Shown: positions 1 to 8,583, counted from the stretch's first letter. The stretch: DNA of 64,000 bases from Amphibacillus jilinensis Y1 (GCF_000306965.1 NZ_JH976436.1:226057-290056); one strand, 5' to 3'. Numbers and translations: made by a program. The notes: generated by a model not told the origin, from the letters alone.

Positions 1-668
1 GTGAAGAAATTACTTGATTCATTGCCATCAAAATCAAATTCAATCTCATAGCCACCTTGATTATGATCACCTGTCTTAATTGTTTCCATCACGACTTTAT
101 CAGAATTCGCATCATAGAAAGCGCGCACACCATTATTCTGATCTGTTATTTTTTTCAAAATATCATTAAGCGAATCGCCTTCATCGATAGTAATCTCGTG
201 GGTTTCTTCGCCATTATGATAGGTCTTAAAACTAATCGTTTCAGGAAGCTCACTTATATCACCATTTAAGTTGCCCAGTTGGCTTGCCAAATCATCAGAT
301 GCGTCAATCTTCGTTCCACCAGAAATACCTTGTTGAGATGCGTTGATCGCATTTCTCGCTAATTGTGTGACTTGAATACTATAGCTTCCGGGTTCAACAC
401 CTGAAGATGCTGTAGCAGAAATTGCATCTGGTTGTGAAGAAATAGCTGTTTTACTATTATACGTACTCGGTCGCTTCATAACATCATCTAATAGTAAATT
501 TAACTCTGCATATAGTGCATTAACTTCACGATAAGCATCACGTTCCCATTCTAACAAGGTTTTATCCTGTTCCATCTTATCTAATGGTATACGTTCTGCC
601 GCCATTAAATCTGCAACAATACCATCAATATCCATTCCAGTTGCTAATCCACCGATTCTCATACCCAT
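1..668 (-). CDS. fliD: Flagellar filament cap protein FliD (5' part, cut by window edge)
   Basis: FliD (HAP2) caps the growing flagellum and helps fold exported flagellin. The reverse strand is open from ATG 668 to the window edge and begins MGMRIGGLATGMDIDGIV, the typical FliD N-terminus, followed by heptad-like helices and Ser/Thr-rich sequence. About 222 residues are visible; the C-terminus lies outside the window. A GAGGTG ribosome site precedes the ATG and overlaps the end of flaG, so the two genes are probably cotranscribed. A second in-frame ATG lies two codons further in; the upstream one is preferred for its ribosome-site spacing. Confidence 0.93.
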   Translation of the reverse strand, partial: MGMRIGGLATGMDIDGIVADLMAAERIPLDKMEQDKTLLEWERDAYREVNALYAELNLLLDDVMKRPSTYNSKTAISSQPDAISATASSGVEPGSYSIQVTQLARNAINASQQGISGGTKIDASDDLASQLGNLNGDISELPETISFKTYHNGEETHEITIDEGDSLNDILKKITDQNNGVRAFYDANSDKVVMETIKTGDHNQGGYEIEFDFDGNESSNFF

Positions 669-684
669 TTCTTAACACCTCTTC

Positions 685-1044
685 TTAAATTTTTTCGTCA
701 ACAATTAATCCCATAAACTCAGCCATAGCTGCATACATATCTAACATTTGCTCAGGCGGAATTTCTCTAATAATTTCATCAGTTGATGAATCTACAACCC
801 TTACATAATATTTCTCTAGTTTTTCATGCATTTCAAACTTAATCGATGTTCTAACAGGCTCTAGAAATTCATTAAGCCCTTCAACCATGCTTTCCAATTC
901 GACACGATCGACAATTTCTGCATGACTACTAACAATGGTTGAGCGAGCTTGATGAGTTGCTTTCTCTCCTGCTTCGCTCACAAGATCGTTTTGGCCCGAT
1001 CTTTGTGTTAAGCTCGCTCCAGGAACTATTCTACCGACATCCAT
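685..1044 (-). CDS. flaG: FlaG family flagellar protein
   Basis: A 119-residue protein of the FlaG/YvyC family, commonly encoded directly upstream of fliD and thought to affect filament length. The C-terminal half carries the family signature: FEMHEKLEKYYVRVVDSSTDEIIREIPPE, split here as FEMHEKLEKYYVRVVD and EIIREIPPEQMLDMYAAM. The N-terminal 45 residues are polar and low in conservation, as is usual. AGAGGAG lies about 11 nt before the ATG. The gene ends 17 bp before fliD, consistent with one operon. I saw no clear sigma-D promoter upstream. Confidence 0.9.
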   Translation of the reverse strand: MDVGRIVPGASLTQRSGQNDLVSEAGEKATHQARSTIVSSHAEIVDRVELESMVEGLNEFLEPVRTSIKFEMHEKLEKYYVRVVDSSTDEIIREIPPEQMLDMYAAMAEFMGLIVDEKI

Positions 1045-1204
1045 CGCAATGCCATCTCCTCTACATGTTTACTTTTCCTTTATATCGACACATCTCAAAA
1101 ATTATTAACTTTTTTTATTGATTTTTATGGAAATCGATTGAGAGTAGCTGGACTAGAAGGCTTAGACGGAGTCTAGTACCTTGAATTGAATGGCTTATGG
1201 AATA

Positions 1205-1297
1205 TCATTTAAAAAACCAAAATAGAATAGGAATCATTAATATAATAATTGTTCCTCCAGCAGTTAGGAATATAACTTTAATTAATTTTTTTTTCAA
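1205..1297 (-). CDS. Possible 30-residue single-span membrane peptide
   Basis: A TTG-started frame of 30 codons plus stop, preceded by AGGTGG about 10 nt upstream. The product is four basic residues in its first seven, then a long hydrophobic stretch (VIFLTAGGTIIILMIPILFW) and a C-terminal FFK, so it would be a single membrane span with a positive N-terminus. Many short bacterial membrane peptides have this shape. There is no recognised family. The gene lies alone between flaG and the thioredoxin fragment, so context does not help. It could be chance in AT-rich DNA. Confidence 0.35.
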   Translation of the reverse strand: MKKKLIKVIFLTAGGTIIILMIPILFWFFK

Positions 1298-1360
1298 GAA
1301 AAAACACCACCTATAAGGATTATTTTAAATGTAATACTATCATTGTTTTTAAAATATTCC

Positions 1361-1726
1361 TATCTCAGTATATGAGCCACTTTTGGTCAACCTTCGCGAT
1401 CACGTATCTATTTAGATAGTCAAAATATTGAAGAACATATAAAAAATAAATAGAATATGTGGATATATATCGGGAGACCAACATGTCCAGAATGTGAGAA
1501 ACTTTCTCCTGTTTTAAAAGAAGGTCTTGAAGAAAACAACAAACATGTTTATTATTACAACACTGATAAAGCAAGCGAAGAAAATGAACAAGAAATGATT
1601 ACCTTGCTTGAAAAGTTAGAAGTTAAATTAGTTCCTACCATAATTCACTTAAAAGAAGGTGAAATTATAAAAACCAGTGTCGGTTATCAAGATAAGACTA
1701 GTCTGGAAAAATTGTTGATTGAGTAG
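1361..1726 (+). pseudogene. Thioredoxin-fold protein (PedC/BrcD-like), probably N-terminally broken
   Basis: From ATG 1457 there are 89 residues with a thioredoxin fold: MWIYIGRPTCPECEKLSPVL carries a CPEC active site, and a cis-Pro region (VPTII) follows at about residue 60. Bacteriocin-accessory thioredoxins look like this but have 20-30 more N-terminal residues. The same frame upstream reads YLDSQNIEEHIKNK, then TAG at 1451-1453, then NMWIYIGRPTC, which resembles the missing N-terminus interrupted by a nonsense codon. ATG 1457 has no ribosome-binding site. I infer a decayed or nonsense-mutated gene; translation from ATG 1457 (1457-1726) remains possible. Confidence 0.6.
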
Positions 1727-1774
1727 AAATTCTATCTATAAGGATTTCTTAGTTTATTGATATGATAAACTATG

Positions 1775-1865
1775 GGCGTTGCCAGCAACCTTTCATTACC
1801 TTTGCTACTTTTTGATTAGTCATCATTAATAGTGGAATTTTTATTGGGCTGGCAAAGCCTTTTTT
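1775..1865 (+). terminator. Long-loop inverted repeat followed by T6
   Basis: TTGCCAGC (1779-1786) pairs with GCTGGCAA (1848-1855), extended by GGC/GCC beyond one mismatch, and TTTTTT follows at 1860. The loop is about 60 nt. It lies between the convergent thioredoxin fragment and hrtA. It may be a terminator or the remnant of a small mobile element. Confidence 0.35.
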
Positions 1866-1902
1866 CTATGCTCATTACAATAGCAAGATTCTAAAGTTTT
1901 CT

Positions 1903-1948
1903 TTCTATTTTGAGCTGAGTGTTTTATGGACGGTTACCTATGATAAAA
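1903..1948 (+). repeat. Dispersed intergenic repeat, copy 1 (3' end only)
   Basis: Matches only the conserved right-hand end of the repeat family described for the later copies: CTATTTTGAGCTG, then GTTTTATGGACGGTTA and TGATAAAA. It lies just past the stop codon of hrtA, between convergent genes. Confidence 0.7.
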
Positions 1949-1952
1949 AGCG

Positions 1953-2633
1953 CTATTTTCCCTTTATTAATTTGCCTTGTTCCATCCGATACACGCTGTC
2001 ACAATACTTTAATAAACTTTCATCATGAGTGACCATTACTGCAGCCTTTTCTTTCTCTTTAACCTCTCTTGCAATTAATGCAACAATTTCATCGCTGCGA
2101 GCTTGATCCAGGTTTGCAGTCGGTTCGTCAGCTAAAATAATCTCAGGATTATTCATAAATGCCCGCGCAATCGCAACACGCTGCTTCTCCCCACCTGAAA
2201 GTTGATGTGGATAATACTCAGCACGTGCTTTCAAACCAACGCTTTCAAGCAGCTGGCCTAACCACTGTTTGGCTTCACGATCCCAGTTTCCTTTCATCTG
2301 AGCAACAAGCTTTAATTGTTCGTTAACCTTTAGATAAGGAACAAGATTAGCTGCTTGAAAGATATAACCAATTGAAGTTAAGCGGACATTGGCTAACTGC
2401 TTATCTTTGTAAGAAGCGATCGATTGACTATTGACGAAAACCTCACCATGATCAGGCGTTAACAATGCACCAGCAATTGACAGAAACGTACTCTTTCCCG
2501 ATCCAGACGGGCCAATCACGGCGGTAAACTTTCCTTTCTCAGCTGTGAAGGAGATGTCTTGGAGTATATTAATGTATTGTTCGCCATCTTTAAATGCTTT
2601 CGTCACATTTTCTAACACTAGTGGTGCGATCAT
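1953..2633 (-). CDS. hrtA: Heme-efflux-type ABC transporter ATPase (HrtA-like)
   Basis: ATP-binding subunit of 226 residues. Walker [10 protein letters not shown] is near residue 41, signature [14 protein letters not shown] near 145, and Walker [13 protein letters not shown] near 168. The overall sequence follows the LolD/MacB class and in particular HrtA, which with HrtB expels toxic heme from Gram-positive cells. Its start overlaps the stop of the permease gene (TAATG), so the two are translationally coupled. The HssS/HssR pair 4 kb upstream on the same strand supports the HrtA reading. A related FtsX-type exporter of another substrate cannot be excluded. Confidence 0.75.
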   Translation of the reverse strand: MIAPLVLENVTKAFKDGEQYINILQDISFTAEKGKFTAVIGPSGSGKSTFLSIAGALLTPDHGEVFVNSQSIASYKDKQLANVRLTSIGYIFQAANLVPYLKVNEQLKLVAQMKGNWDREAKQWLGQLLESVGLKARAEYYPHQLSGGEKQRVAIARAFMNNPEIILADEPTANLDQARSDEIVALIAREVKEKEKAAVMVTHDESLLKYCDSVYRMEQGKLIKGK

Positions 2634-3724
2634 TATTCCGTCCTCCCCATTGCTTGTTGTGGATCAACCTTAACAATTCGTATACTTGATAGTAATGAGC
2701 CTAATAACGAAACGATTAAAATCATAATTGAATAGCTTGCGATCAATGACAAATCAAATTCAAACGGCATGCCTTCTGGTAAAATATTCGAAACAAATAT
2801 GGTAAAAGCTGTAGCCAAGATTAAACTAATAACAGTTAAACAGAAGACTTGTAACAATGTTGTCCCGACCAAAAATAAATTTTTTGCTCCAATTGCCTTT
2901 AGTACACCAAATTGATTAAGCTTCTGAATGGTTAATATATAAAAGAATGCAGCTAACACAAAGACTGCGATAATAATGAGGAATGCAATCATCATCATAA
3001 GGGACATTTGCTCTGAAGAATGACCGGGTACCGCTTGAATAATAGCATCTTTTTCAACCCAAGTCCCATCATTGAGCGTTTGATGAATGTCAGTTTGTAA
3101 TTCTTCGTTCACTTCTTCAATCACAATCGCATTAGCGACTTGGTGTGGTGTTAAATCTAAGTTATAAAATGCCGTTTCAGCAATATAAATAATCGGTGAA
3201 TGGCGGTATGTTTGATTTTCAGTAAACCCTACTACGGTAAAAGTTAGGTCTTGATCTGCTTCGTAGAGCGTATCACCAATATTTACTCCATCGGCTTTCA
3301 TCGTTCGATCAACAACGATTTCTAGCATGTCCGAATCATTTAAATCTTCGCCTTCGATAACACTAGGATAGAGGAAAGCTTCAGGATCGATTGGGATCAA
3401 TGTGACATCTAATAACGTCTCACTCGATGCTGCATCAAGACGATACATTTGTGTGAGAAGGGGTTGCCACCCTGTATCGCGGGGTATTTCTTCCTCTAAT
3501 TCATCAATGATATAACCCGATTGATCAAGCCTATTCTCTGCATCTTCCTGCAAATAAAAACGAGTAGCTGCCATATCCTCCAACGCTGCAATATTATCAT
3601 TTGACAGCCCTTGTGCTAGCCCACTAACAATAAAAACAAGTGAAGCCATTAAAAATAGAATAAATCCAATTAGACTGTATTTCAGTTTGAAAAAATGAAT
3701 TTCTTTTAATGCTAAGGAAAACAT
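2633..3724 (-). CDS. hrtB: Heme-efflux-type ABC transporter permease (HrtB-like)
   Basis: FtsX-type permease of 363 residues. There is one N-terminal membrane span (about residues 14-36), a large extracellular domain (about 40-235), then three C-terminal spans. The start, FSLALKEIHFFKLKYSLIGF followed by LASLVFIVSGLAQGL, resembles HrtB. It would form the membrane channel of a HrtAB heme exporter. The ribosome site is AAGGAGAG. The upstream region carries an 11-bp direct repeat and a TATGAT -10 box (see the regulatory entry), consistent with control by the HssR regulator encoded further upstream. Confidence 0.75.
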   Translation of the reverse strand: MFSLALKEIHFFKLKYSLIGFILFLMASLVFIVSGLAQGLSNDNIAALEDMAATRFYLQEDAENRLDQSGYIIDELEEEIPRDTGWQPLLTQMYRLDAASSETLLDVTLIPIDPEAFLYPSVIEGEDLNDSDMLEIVVDRTMKADGVNIGDTLYEADQDLTFTVVGFTENQTYRHSPIIYIAETAFYNLDLTPHQVANAIVIEEVNEELQTDIHQTLNDGTWVEKDAIIQAVPGHSSEQMSLMMMIAFLIIIAVFVLAAFFYILTIQKLNQFGVLKAIGAKNLFLVGTTLLQVFCLTVISLILATAFTIFVSNILPEGMPFEFDLSLIASYSIMILIVSLLGSLLSSIRIVKVDPQQAMGRTE

Positions 3725-3783
3725 AAACGAATCTCTCCTTTTTAAAACGTTTAGTCATAACGAAACAGTTTAATAAAAATGGG

Positions 3784-3811
3784 ATCATAAACACACAAAC
3801 ATCTTACAAAC
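3784..3811 (-). promoter_or_regulatory. Candidate HssR-type direct repeat and -10 box before hrtB
   Basis: On the reverse strand GTTTGT occurs at 3811-3806 and 3800-3795, an 11-bp period. This is the spacing of the staphylococcal HssR box (two GTTCATATT units 2 bp apart). A TATGAT -10 box follows at 3789-3784. No good -35 box exists, and the repeat sits where it would be, as expected for an activator-dependent promoter. The match to the box itself is only partial. Confidence 0.4.
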
Positions 3812-3868
3812 TATTTTAACCTTTATATATATAAAATGCGAGGCAAACCTGATCGTCATGAATGTTTA

Positions 3869-4116
3869 TCATAAAACGAGGGGCTGGGACAAAAGCGTAA
3901 CAAGATAAGAAAAATCCAAACATTGTCTGATACATGTAGCGCTTCGGTAAAACACTTCGCTTTGTTCAGAATGTTCGGATACGCCATTTCATTATTTAAT
4001 TATGTGCCAAGCTCTTAGTGAATCAGGACATTAGCCTCCGTTAGCTACCGCTCACATAGATGAACTCTATTTTCTAATTTGAGTCAGGCATTTTACGGTC
4101 ACTTATCTGTGATAGA
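3869..4116 (+). repeat. Dispersed intergenic repeat, copy 2, carrying a second repeat type
   Basis: The left edge ATAAAACGAG and the right half (4014-4116: AGTGAATCAGGACATTAGCC, CCGTTAGCTACCGCTC, TTTTACGGTC, TATCTGTGATA) belong to the main repeat family. Between them (about 3878-4010) is different DNA starting GGGGCTGGGACAAAAG, a motif that recurs in intergenic repeats of many Firmicutes. It looks like one repeat inserted into, or replacing the middle of, another. No gene lies in 3725-4176. Confidence 0.65.
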
Positions 4117-4176
4117 ATCTTTTAAAAAACATGATTAAAAGCATGATTTAACAGACGACGTCCATTCTATATTTTT

Positions 4177-5595
4177 TTAAAGAAGAAATTCTATCAAACG
4201 GGTGAACGGCCTAGCCACCAAGGTCATGATACGCTTGATTAATGGAGTCGATTCAAGCTGATTTGTTAAGCTTGCCTCTCCTTGATTTACGAGTAAGCTA
4301 TTGGAAAGGTAGTCCTCGTTTATCAATGTCATGACCTCATCTGCCAAACCGGGGCTATCGATTACAATCATCGATTCAGTATTGAGAAAAGCACTGCGTG
4401 CATCTAGATTAAAGGAGCCAACTGCGGTGATTTGTTGATCAATTATTATTGATTTCATATGTAGTGATTGATCAGGTCCTTGAAACTCATATAATGATAA
4501 ATCGGAAGCAGCCAGAGCTTGGCGATGATTACGATAACCACTATGCGCGATCATATTAGGAGTAGCAGCTAAGCCATTGGTTAACAGTTTACCATCAACC
4601 CTATCCATTCGAAGCTTACTTAAATCTTCACGGATGAGCCGACTCGGGATTACATACGGGCTCTGCACGAGCGCTTGTTGCTCTGCCTGGTCAATCAGTG
4701 CTAACATTTCTAGCCAAACATTAGGTTGCTTATAAAATCGATCAATTGAATTATGGACAAAGAAACCACCATTTATCTGATGCGCCTGATCACGCCACTC
4801 ACTCATCCGCTCACAACGCTCATGTGACGACGTCTGATAGCTCTCGTATGAGGTTTCAAGGTTTGTTTTTTCCGCTACCGCCCGTCGTTCTCCCCATCGA
4901 GTCAAGTCTTTATCCGTTTGCAATACTGTAAATTCATGTGACCAAAGATAGTCAAAGTAATCGCTGATTTCCGAGGTTAAGGATGACTGCTGTTGATTTT
5001 CATTAACAATTAAAACATCTCGATCATTAGAGCTTCCTTGATAATGATCGGGTGCAAAATATTTGTCACCAATATTGCGCCCCCCGATTAATGCGTATGT
5101 TTGATCAGCGACGATAAATTTATCATGAAGACGATTATGCCAGCTCCATGGGCGAGTGGGATCAAATGGCTCATAAAAACTTAAAGACATATTAGGGTGT
5201 TCATTAAAGACACGAATAATGTCCCGATCACCAAACCTTATATTATGAAAAATACCATCAATTAAAAAGCGAACCTGTACCCCTCGATCAGCTGCTGCAA
5301 GGAGATGAGCATAAAAAAGATCAACAGTCTCCCCGCCTTGCATCGCATAATAAGAAATATCAAGTGAATGTTCTGCTGATTCAATTAAATCAAGCCTCAC
5401 CCGCCAAGCATCTTGACGATCCTCAATTAAGACAACCTGTTCTGATGTTTCACTGATCCATCGTTGCTGAGTAGAGTCCAAATCGCGTTCAGGTGGCGTG
5501 TAAATACCAAAGGCAAATACAGCAGTTAGCAAGACATAAATAAAATAGCCTAACAAAACGTATTTTGTTAGGCTTTTCAAATGTAATTTCTTCAC
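4177..5595 (-). CDS. Phospholipase D-family membrane-anchored protein
   Basis: A 472-residue protein with one N-terminal membrane span (about residues 10-32) and two HKD catalytic motifs: HDKFIVAD with downstream GGRNIGD, and HMKSIIID with GSFNLDARS. Two HKD motifs make one phosphatidyltransferase/phosphodiesterase active site, as in cardiolipin synthases. Unlike housekeeping Cls it has one span instead of two, and a long spacer between the motifs, so its substrate is unclear. It follows the YugP-like peptidase by 21 bp on the same strand. It may belong to the unit starting at the HssR-like box near 6.5 kb, suggesting a role in membrane repair; that is inference. Confidence 0.8.
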   Translation of the reverse strand: MKKLHLKSLTKYVLLGYFIYVLLTAVFAFGIYTPPERDLDSTQQRWISETSEQVVLIEDRQDAWRVRLDLIESAEHSLDISYYAMQGGETVDLFYAHLLAAADRGVQVRFLIDGIFHNIRFGDRDIIRVFNEHPNMSLSFYEPFDPTRPWSWHNRLHDKFIVADQTYALIGGRNIGDKYFAPDHYQGSSNDRDVLIVNENQQQSSLTSEISDYFDYLWSHEFTVLQTDKDLTRWGERRAVAEKTNLETSYESYQTSSHERCERMSEWRDQAHQINGGFFVHNSIDRFYKQPNVWLEMLALIDQAEQQALVQSPYVIPSRLIREDLSKLRMDRVDGKLLTNGLAATPNMIAHSGYRNHRQALAASDLSLYEFQGPDQSLHMKSIIIDQQITAVGSFNLDARSAFLNTESMIVIDSPGLADEVMTLINEDYLSNSLLVNQGEASLTNQLESTPLIKRIMTLVARPFTRLIEFLL

Positions 5596-5616
5596 AATAT
5601 AATCCCCTTCTGCGCT

Positions 5617-6315
5617 TTAACGACGGCGCCCAAAGATCATAATAAATTTAAGCAACTGTAACACAGCCATTAATGTACTTGCTACATAAGTTAAGGCTGC
5701 TGCATTCAATACTCGGCTAATTCCTGCTTGCTCATTATTAGTGACAAAACCGAGTTCCAACAATTGATTTTTCGCTCGCCGACTCGCATCATATTCCACA
5801 GGTAAGGTAACCAACTGAAACAATACAGCAGCAGCAAACAAACCAATTCCGATACCAATCACCTGATTTCCTAGCACCGAACCTACACCAAAAAACAGGA
5901 AACCAACTAAGAATAAGAGCGGTGCCATTCTTGACCCTAATTGAGCAGCTGGAAATAACGCTGTTCTAAATTTAAGCATCGCATAGCCACGCCCATGTTG
6001 AATCGCATGTCCCACTTCATGGGCTGCGATCGCCAAGGATGAAATTGAAGAACCACTATAAACAGGACCTGATAACCGAACAGTTTTAGCCCTAGGATCA
6101 TAATGATCAGATAGATCACCTCGATTAGAACGTTCAATCGTTACATCATAAAGCCCATTCTGATCTAAAATACGACGAGCGACTTGAAGTCCAGTAATTT
6201 GCGCACTCGCTTGGATCCGAGCATATTTATGAAAATTATTTTGTACTTTTGACTGTGCCCACATTGCTAAACCAAATGCGATAAATATTAAAAAATCCAT
6301 GGGATGAAAAAACAT
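5617..6315 (-). CDS. yugP: Zinc metallopeptidase, YugP family
   Basis: A 232-residue membrane protein with the zinc site HEVGH at residues 99-103, in the context AIAAHEVGHAIQHGRGY that is typical of the YugP (Zn_peptidase_2) family. Hydrophobic spans occur at about residues 7-20, 118-140, 145-170 and 200-225. The biological substrate of the family is not well known. It sits between a 50-codon gene upstream and the phospholipase D-like gene downstream with short gaps, so the three are probably one transcript. Confidence 0.88.
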   Translation of the reverse strand: MFFHPMDFLIFIAFGLAMWAQSKVQNNFHKYARIQASAQITGLQVARRILDQNGLYDVTIERSNRGDLSDHYDPRAKTVRLSGPVYSGSSISSLAIAAHEVGHAIQHGRGYAMLKFRTALFPAAQLGSRMAPLLFLVGFLFFGVGSVLGNQVIGIGIGLFAAAVLFQLVTLPVEYDASRRAKNQLLELGFVTNNEQAGISRVLNAAALTYVASTLMAVLQLLKFIMIFGRRR

Positions 6316-6330
6316 CTTATATCACTACCT

Positions 6331-6483
6331 TTACTTATTTTTATTTTTTTTACAAACGACAGCATCAACGCCTTCTTCCTCACATAACCATGCTGCAATT
6401 CGTTCCATTAAAGACTTTTCTTCTGTTATTAAGTAACCTTTATTATTACGCTCTAGACTTATCATTAAGTCAAAGTTAGCCAA
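6331..6483 (-). CDS. Small conserved-looking protein, 50 residues
   Basis: A TTG-started frame too short for usual gene lists. GAGGTG lies 6 nt before the TTG, ideal spacing. The product is mixed charged and hydrophobic without a membrane span: ANFDLMISLERNNKGYLITE, then EKSLMERIAAWLCEEEG, ending in a lysine/asparagine tail with two cysteines in the molecule. It lies 15 bp upstream of yugP, and a candidate promoter with an HssR-like box lies just before it. I do not recognise a family. The ribosome site, composition and position argue that it is real. Confidence 0.7.
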   Translation of the reverse strand: MANFDLMISLERNNKGYLITEEKSLMERIAAWLCEEEGVDAVVCKKNKNK

Positions 6484-6514
6484 CTCAGTCACCTCGTTTT
6501 ATTGATTTGCTATT

Positions 6515-6547
6515 AGTATATACGACAATTATGAACTAAGTATGAAC
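6515..6547 (-). promoter_or_regulatory. HssR-like box with -10 element
   Basis: The reverse strand reads GTTCATACT, 2 bp, GTTCATAAT (6547-6528), two near-copies of the staphylococcal HssR box half GTTCATATT at the same 11-bp period. TATACT follows at 6520-6515 as a -10 box, with the repeat covering the -35 position. It overlaps the hssS stop codon and lies about 45 bp before the 50-codon gene. Confidence 0.6.
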
Positions 6548-7908
6548 TAACGTGAATTTTTTAACTCGGAAGGCAAACGGATAAAGAACGTCGTTCCAAC
6601 ACCAATTTCACTGACTACATCAATGGAACCTCCATGTAATAAAATAATCTTTTTGACAATTGATAAACCTAAACCATTACCTGAACTATTGTTAGAACGT
6701 GCCTGATCAACTTTATAAAAGCGATCAAACAAATAAGGAAGTGAATCTTCAGGAATACCGACACCTGTGTCATTAACCCGAATCACATGGTTGTGCTCTT
6801 CTAGATAATTAGAGATATGAATGTCTCCACCCTGATGATTATATTTTATCGCATTAACAAGTAAATTCAACCAAACTTGCTCCATCAAATCTTGATCAGC
6901 CATAACATCATGATCCATTAAATCAAGATGGATGGTTATATTTTTTTCTTGCCATAATAGCTCTGTTGATAATACAACACGTCTAATCTGTTCAGCTAAT
7001 CGATAACGCTCTGGTTGATAAGGATGCTTTTCAGAGTCCAATGACGCCATTCTTAGCAAATTATCCGATAATCTTGATAAACGATCGGCCTCTTGGTAAA
7101 TAATTCGCAAATATTCTGTTTGATTTTCTTGGTCGATTAGTCCATCTTGCAATGCACGAGTATAACCTTTAATTGATGTTAACGGTGATTGAATTTCATG
7201 AGAAACGTTACTAACAAATGTTTCACGTACTTCATCCATATTCGCTAATGCCTGAGCCAAATCATTAAAGCTTCTCATTAAACGCCCAACCTCATCTTGT
7301 CTTTCAGTCGATAAACGAACAGTAAAATCTCCCGTCGCTAATTGTTCTGCAGCCGTTGTCACTGAACGAATACTTGCCACAAAATAACGTGACACCCAGA
7401 TAATAAAACTACTACCAATTAAAAGCACAAGTAATAATGCATGTAGTGTACGTCGCCTTGAGCCTGCCATATCATCAGTAAAGTCAACGTTAACAAACAA
7501 TAAATACGGCTGATCTTGATAATGAATCGTGGTCCCGATAAATCGTTTCATTTGCCGGCGATCTGGAATAAATGTCGTAATCTCAGAATCATCAATAGAC
7601 TTGACCTGGTCAATCATCTCTTCATTAATAAAGTCGGTATTCATCTCAGGTAAATAAGGCTGCCCCGTGTAATCAAGAATAACGGTTTCAACGCCAGCAT
7701 CCTCTAACAATTGTAACAGCCTCGGCAAATCCTGGGTATCGACTAATGTTAATAGTTCAGCAATATAATCCGAGGTTTGTTCCATTTCTTGTTGATAGAT
7801 ATATTCATCTTGAAAGAAAAGAGCAGTAATTAAATATGAAGCAAGCAAGCTACCTATTACCCCTGTTATAAAAGTAAAAACAAATTTCCAATAAAGACTT
7901 CTGCTCAT
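6547..7908 (-). CDS. hssS: Sensor histidine kinase, HssS-like
   Basis: A membrane histidine kinase of 453 residues: a first span near residues 10-32, an extracellular sensing domain to about 155, a second span, a HAMP linker, then the kinase core. The H box is VSHEIQSPLTSIKG, the N box NLLVNAIKYN, G1 NDTGVGIP, the F box LFDRFYK and G2 GNGLGLSIVKK. Length and domain order match HssS, which senses heme stress and phosphorylates HssR. It starts directly after the regulator's stop codon. Assignment to heme sensing rests on the partner's sequence and the nearby hrtBA. Confidence 0.78.
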   Translation of the reverse strand: MSRSLYWKFVFTFITGVIGSLLASYLITALFFQDEYIYQQEMEQTSDYIAELLTLVDTQDLPRLLQLLEDAGVETVILDYTGQPYLPEMNTDFINEEMIDQVKSIDDSEITTFIPDRRQMKRFIGTTIHYQDQPYLLFVNVDFTDDMAGSRRRTLHALLLVLLIGSSFIIWVSRYFVASIRSVTTAAEQLATGDFTVRLSTERQDEVGRLMRSFNDLAQALANMDEVRETFVSNVSHEIQSPLTSIKGYTRALQDGLIDQENQTEYLRIIYQEADRLSRLSDNLLRMASLDSEKHPYQPERYRLAEQIRRVVLSTELLWQEKNITIHLDLMDHDVMADQDLMEQVWLNLLVNAIKYNHQGGDIHISNYLEEHNHVIRVNDTGVGIPEDSLPYLFDRFYKVDQARSNNSSGNGLGLSIVKKIILLHGGSIDVVSEIGVGTTFFIRLPSELKNSR

Positions 7909-8583
7909 TTAAGTCACATCCTCTAATCGATAGCCCAACCCTCTAACTGTAGTTATTTTCAATTGCTTAAAAGGCTCCAATTTTTCGCGTAACCGTTTAA
8001 TATGAACATCGACAGTCCGCTCATCCCCTTCATAATCAAACCCCCAAATTTTCTCAACAAGCTGAGCCCTTGTGAAAATACGCCCCGGCTCATGTGAAAG
8101 TTCAAAAAGCAATTCACATTCTTTCCGTTTTAATGCTACCGACTGGCTCTGATCAGATACAGTCAAACGATCTAAATCGACTTCTACATCACCAATGCGA
8201 TTCCGTTTTTCTAAACTTAAATTGTATCTTTTTAATAACGCATTTACACGCAGTACCAGTTCGACTGGATCAAATGGCTTGACAAGATAATCGTCAGTCC
8301 CTGCTTGGAAACCTCTCACCTTATCTTGTGATTCACCTTTTGCCGTTACCATTAGAATTGGAATTTGGTAAAAGTCTTTAATTTCTTTCGTTAAAGTAAT
8401 ACCATCGACCTCAGGCATCATCACATCAATAATGGCAAGATCAATTGGCTCTCGCTCCATTATTGTTAAAGCCACCTCTCCATTTACAGCTTCTAGTACG
8501 TGATGTTGTTTATCTGTTAAATATAATGAAATTAATTTACGGATATGCGGATCATCATCTACTACTAATACAACTGCCACCAT
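7909..8583 (-). CDS. hssR: OmpR-family response regulator, HssR-like
   Basis: A 224-residue response regulator. The receiver has the acidic pair in VDDDPHIR, the phosphoacceptor in IDVMMPEVDG and the conserved Lys in LVKPFD. The winged-helix DNA-binding domain ends IWGFDYEGDERTVDVHIKRL and VRGLGYRLEDV, very close to HssR. HssR activates hrtAB in response to heme in staphylococci. The 3' end abuts hssS with no gap. An HssR-like box immediately downstream of hssS and a weaker one before hrtB give it two plausible targets in this window. Confidence 0.82.
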   Translation of the reverse strand: MVAVVLVVDDDPHIRKLISLYLTDKQHHVLEAVNGEVALTIMEREPIDLAIIDVMMPEVDGITLTKEIKDFYQIPILMVTAKGESQDKVRGFQAGTDDYLVKPFDPVELVLRVNALLKRYNLSLEKRNRIGDVEVDLDRLTVSDQSQSVALKRKECELLFELSHEPGRIFTRAQLVEKIWGFDYEGDERTVDVHIKRLREKLEPFKQLKITTVRGLGYRLEDVT

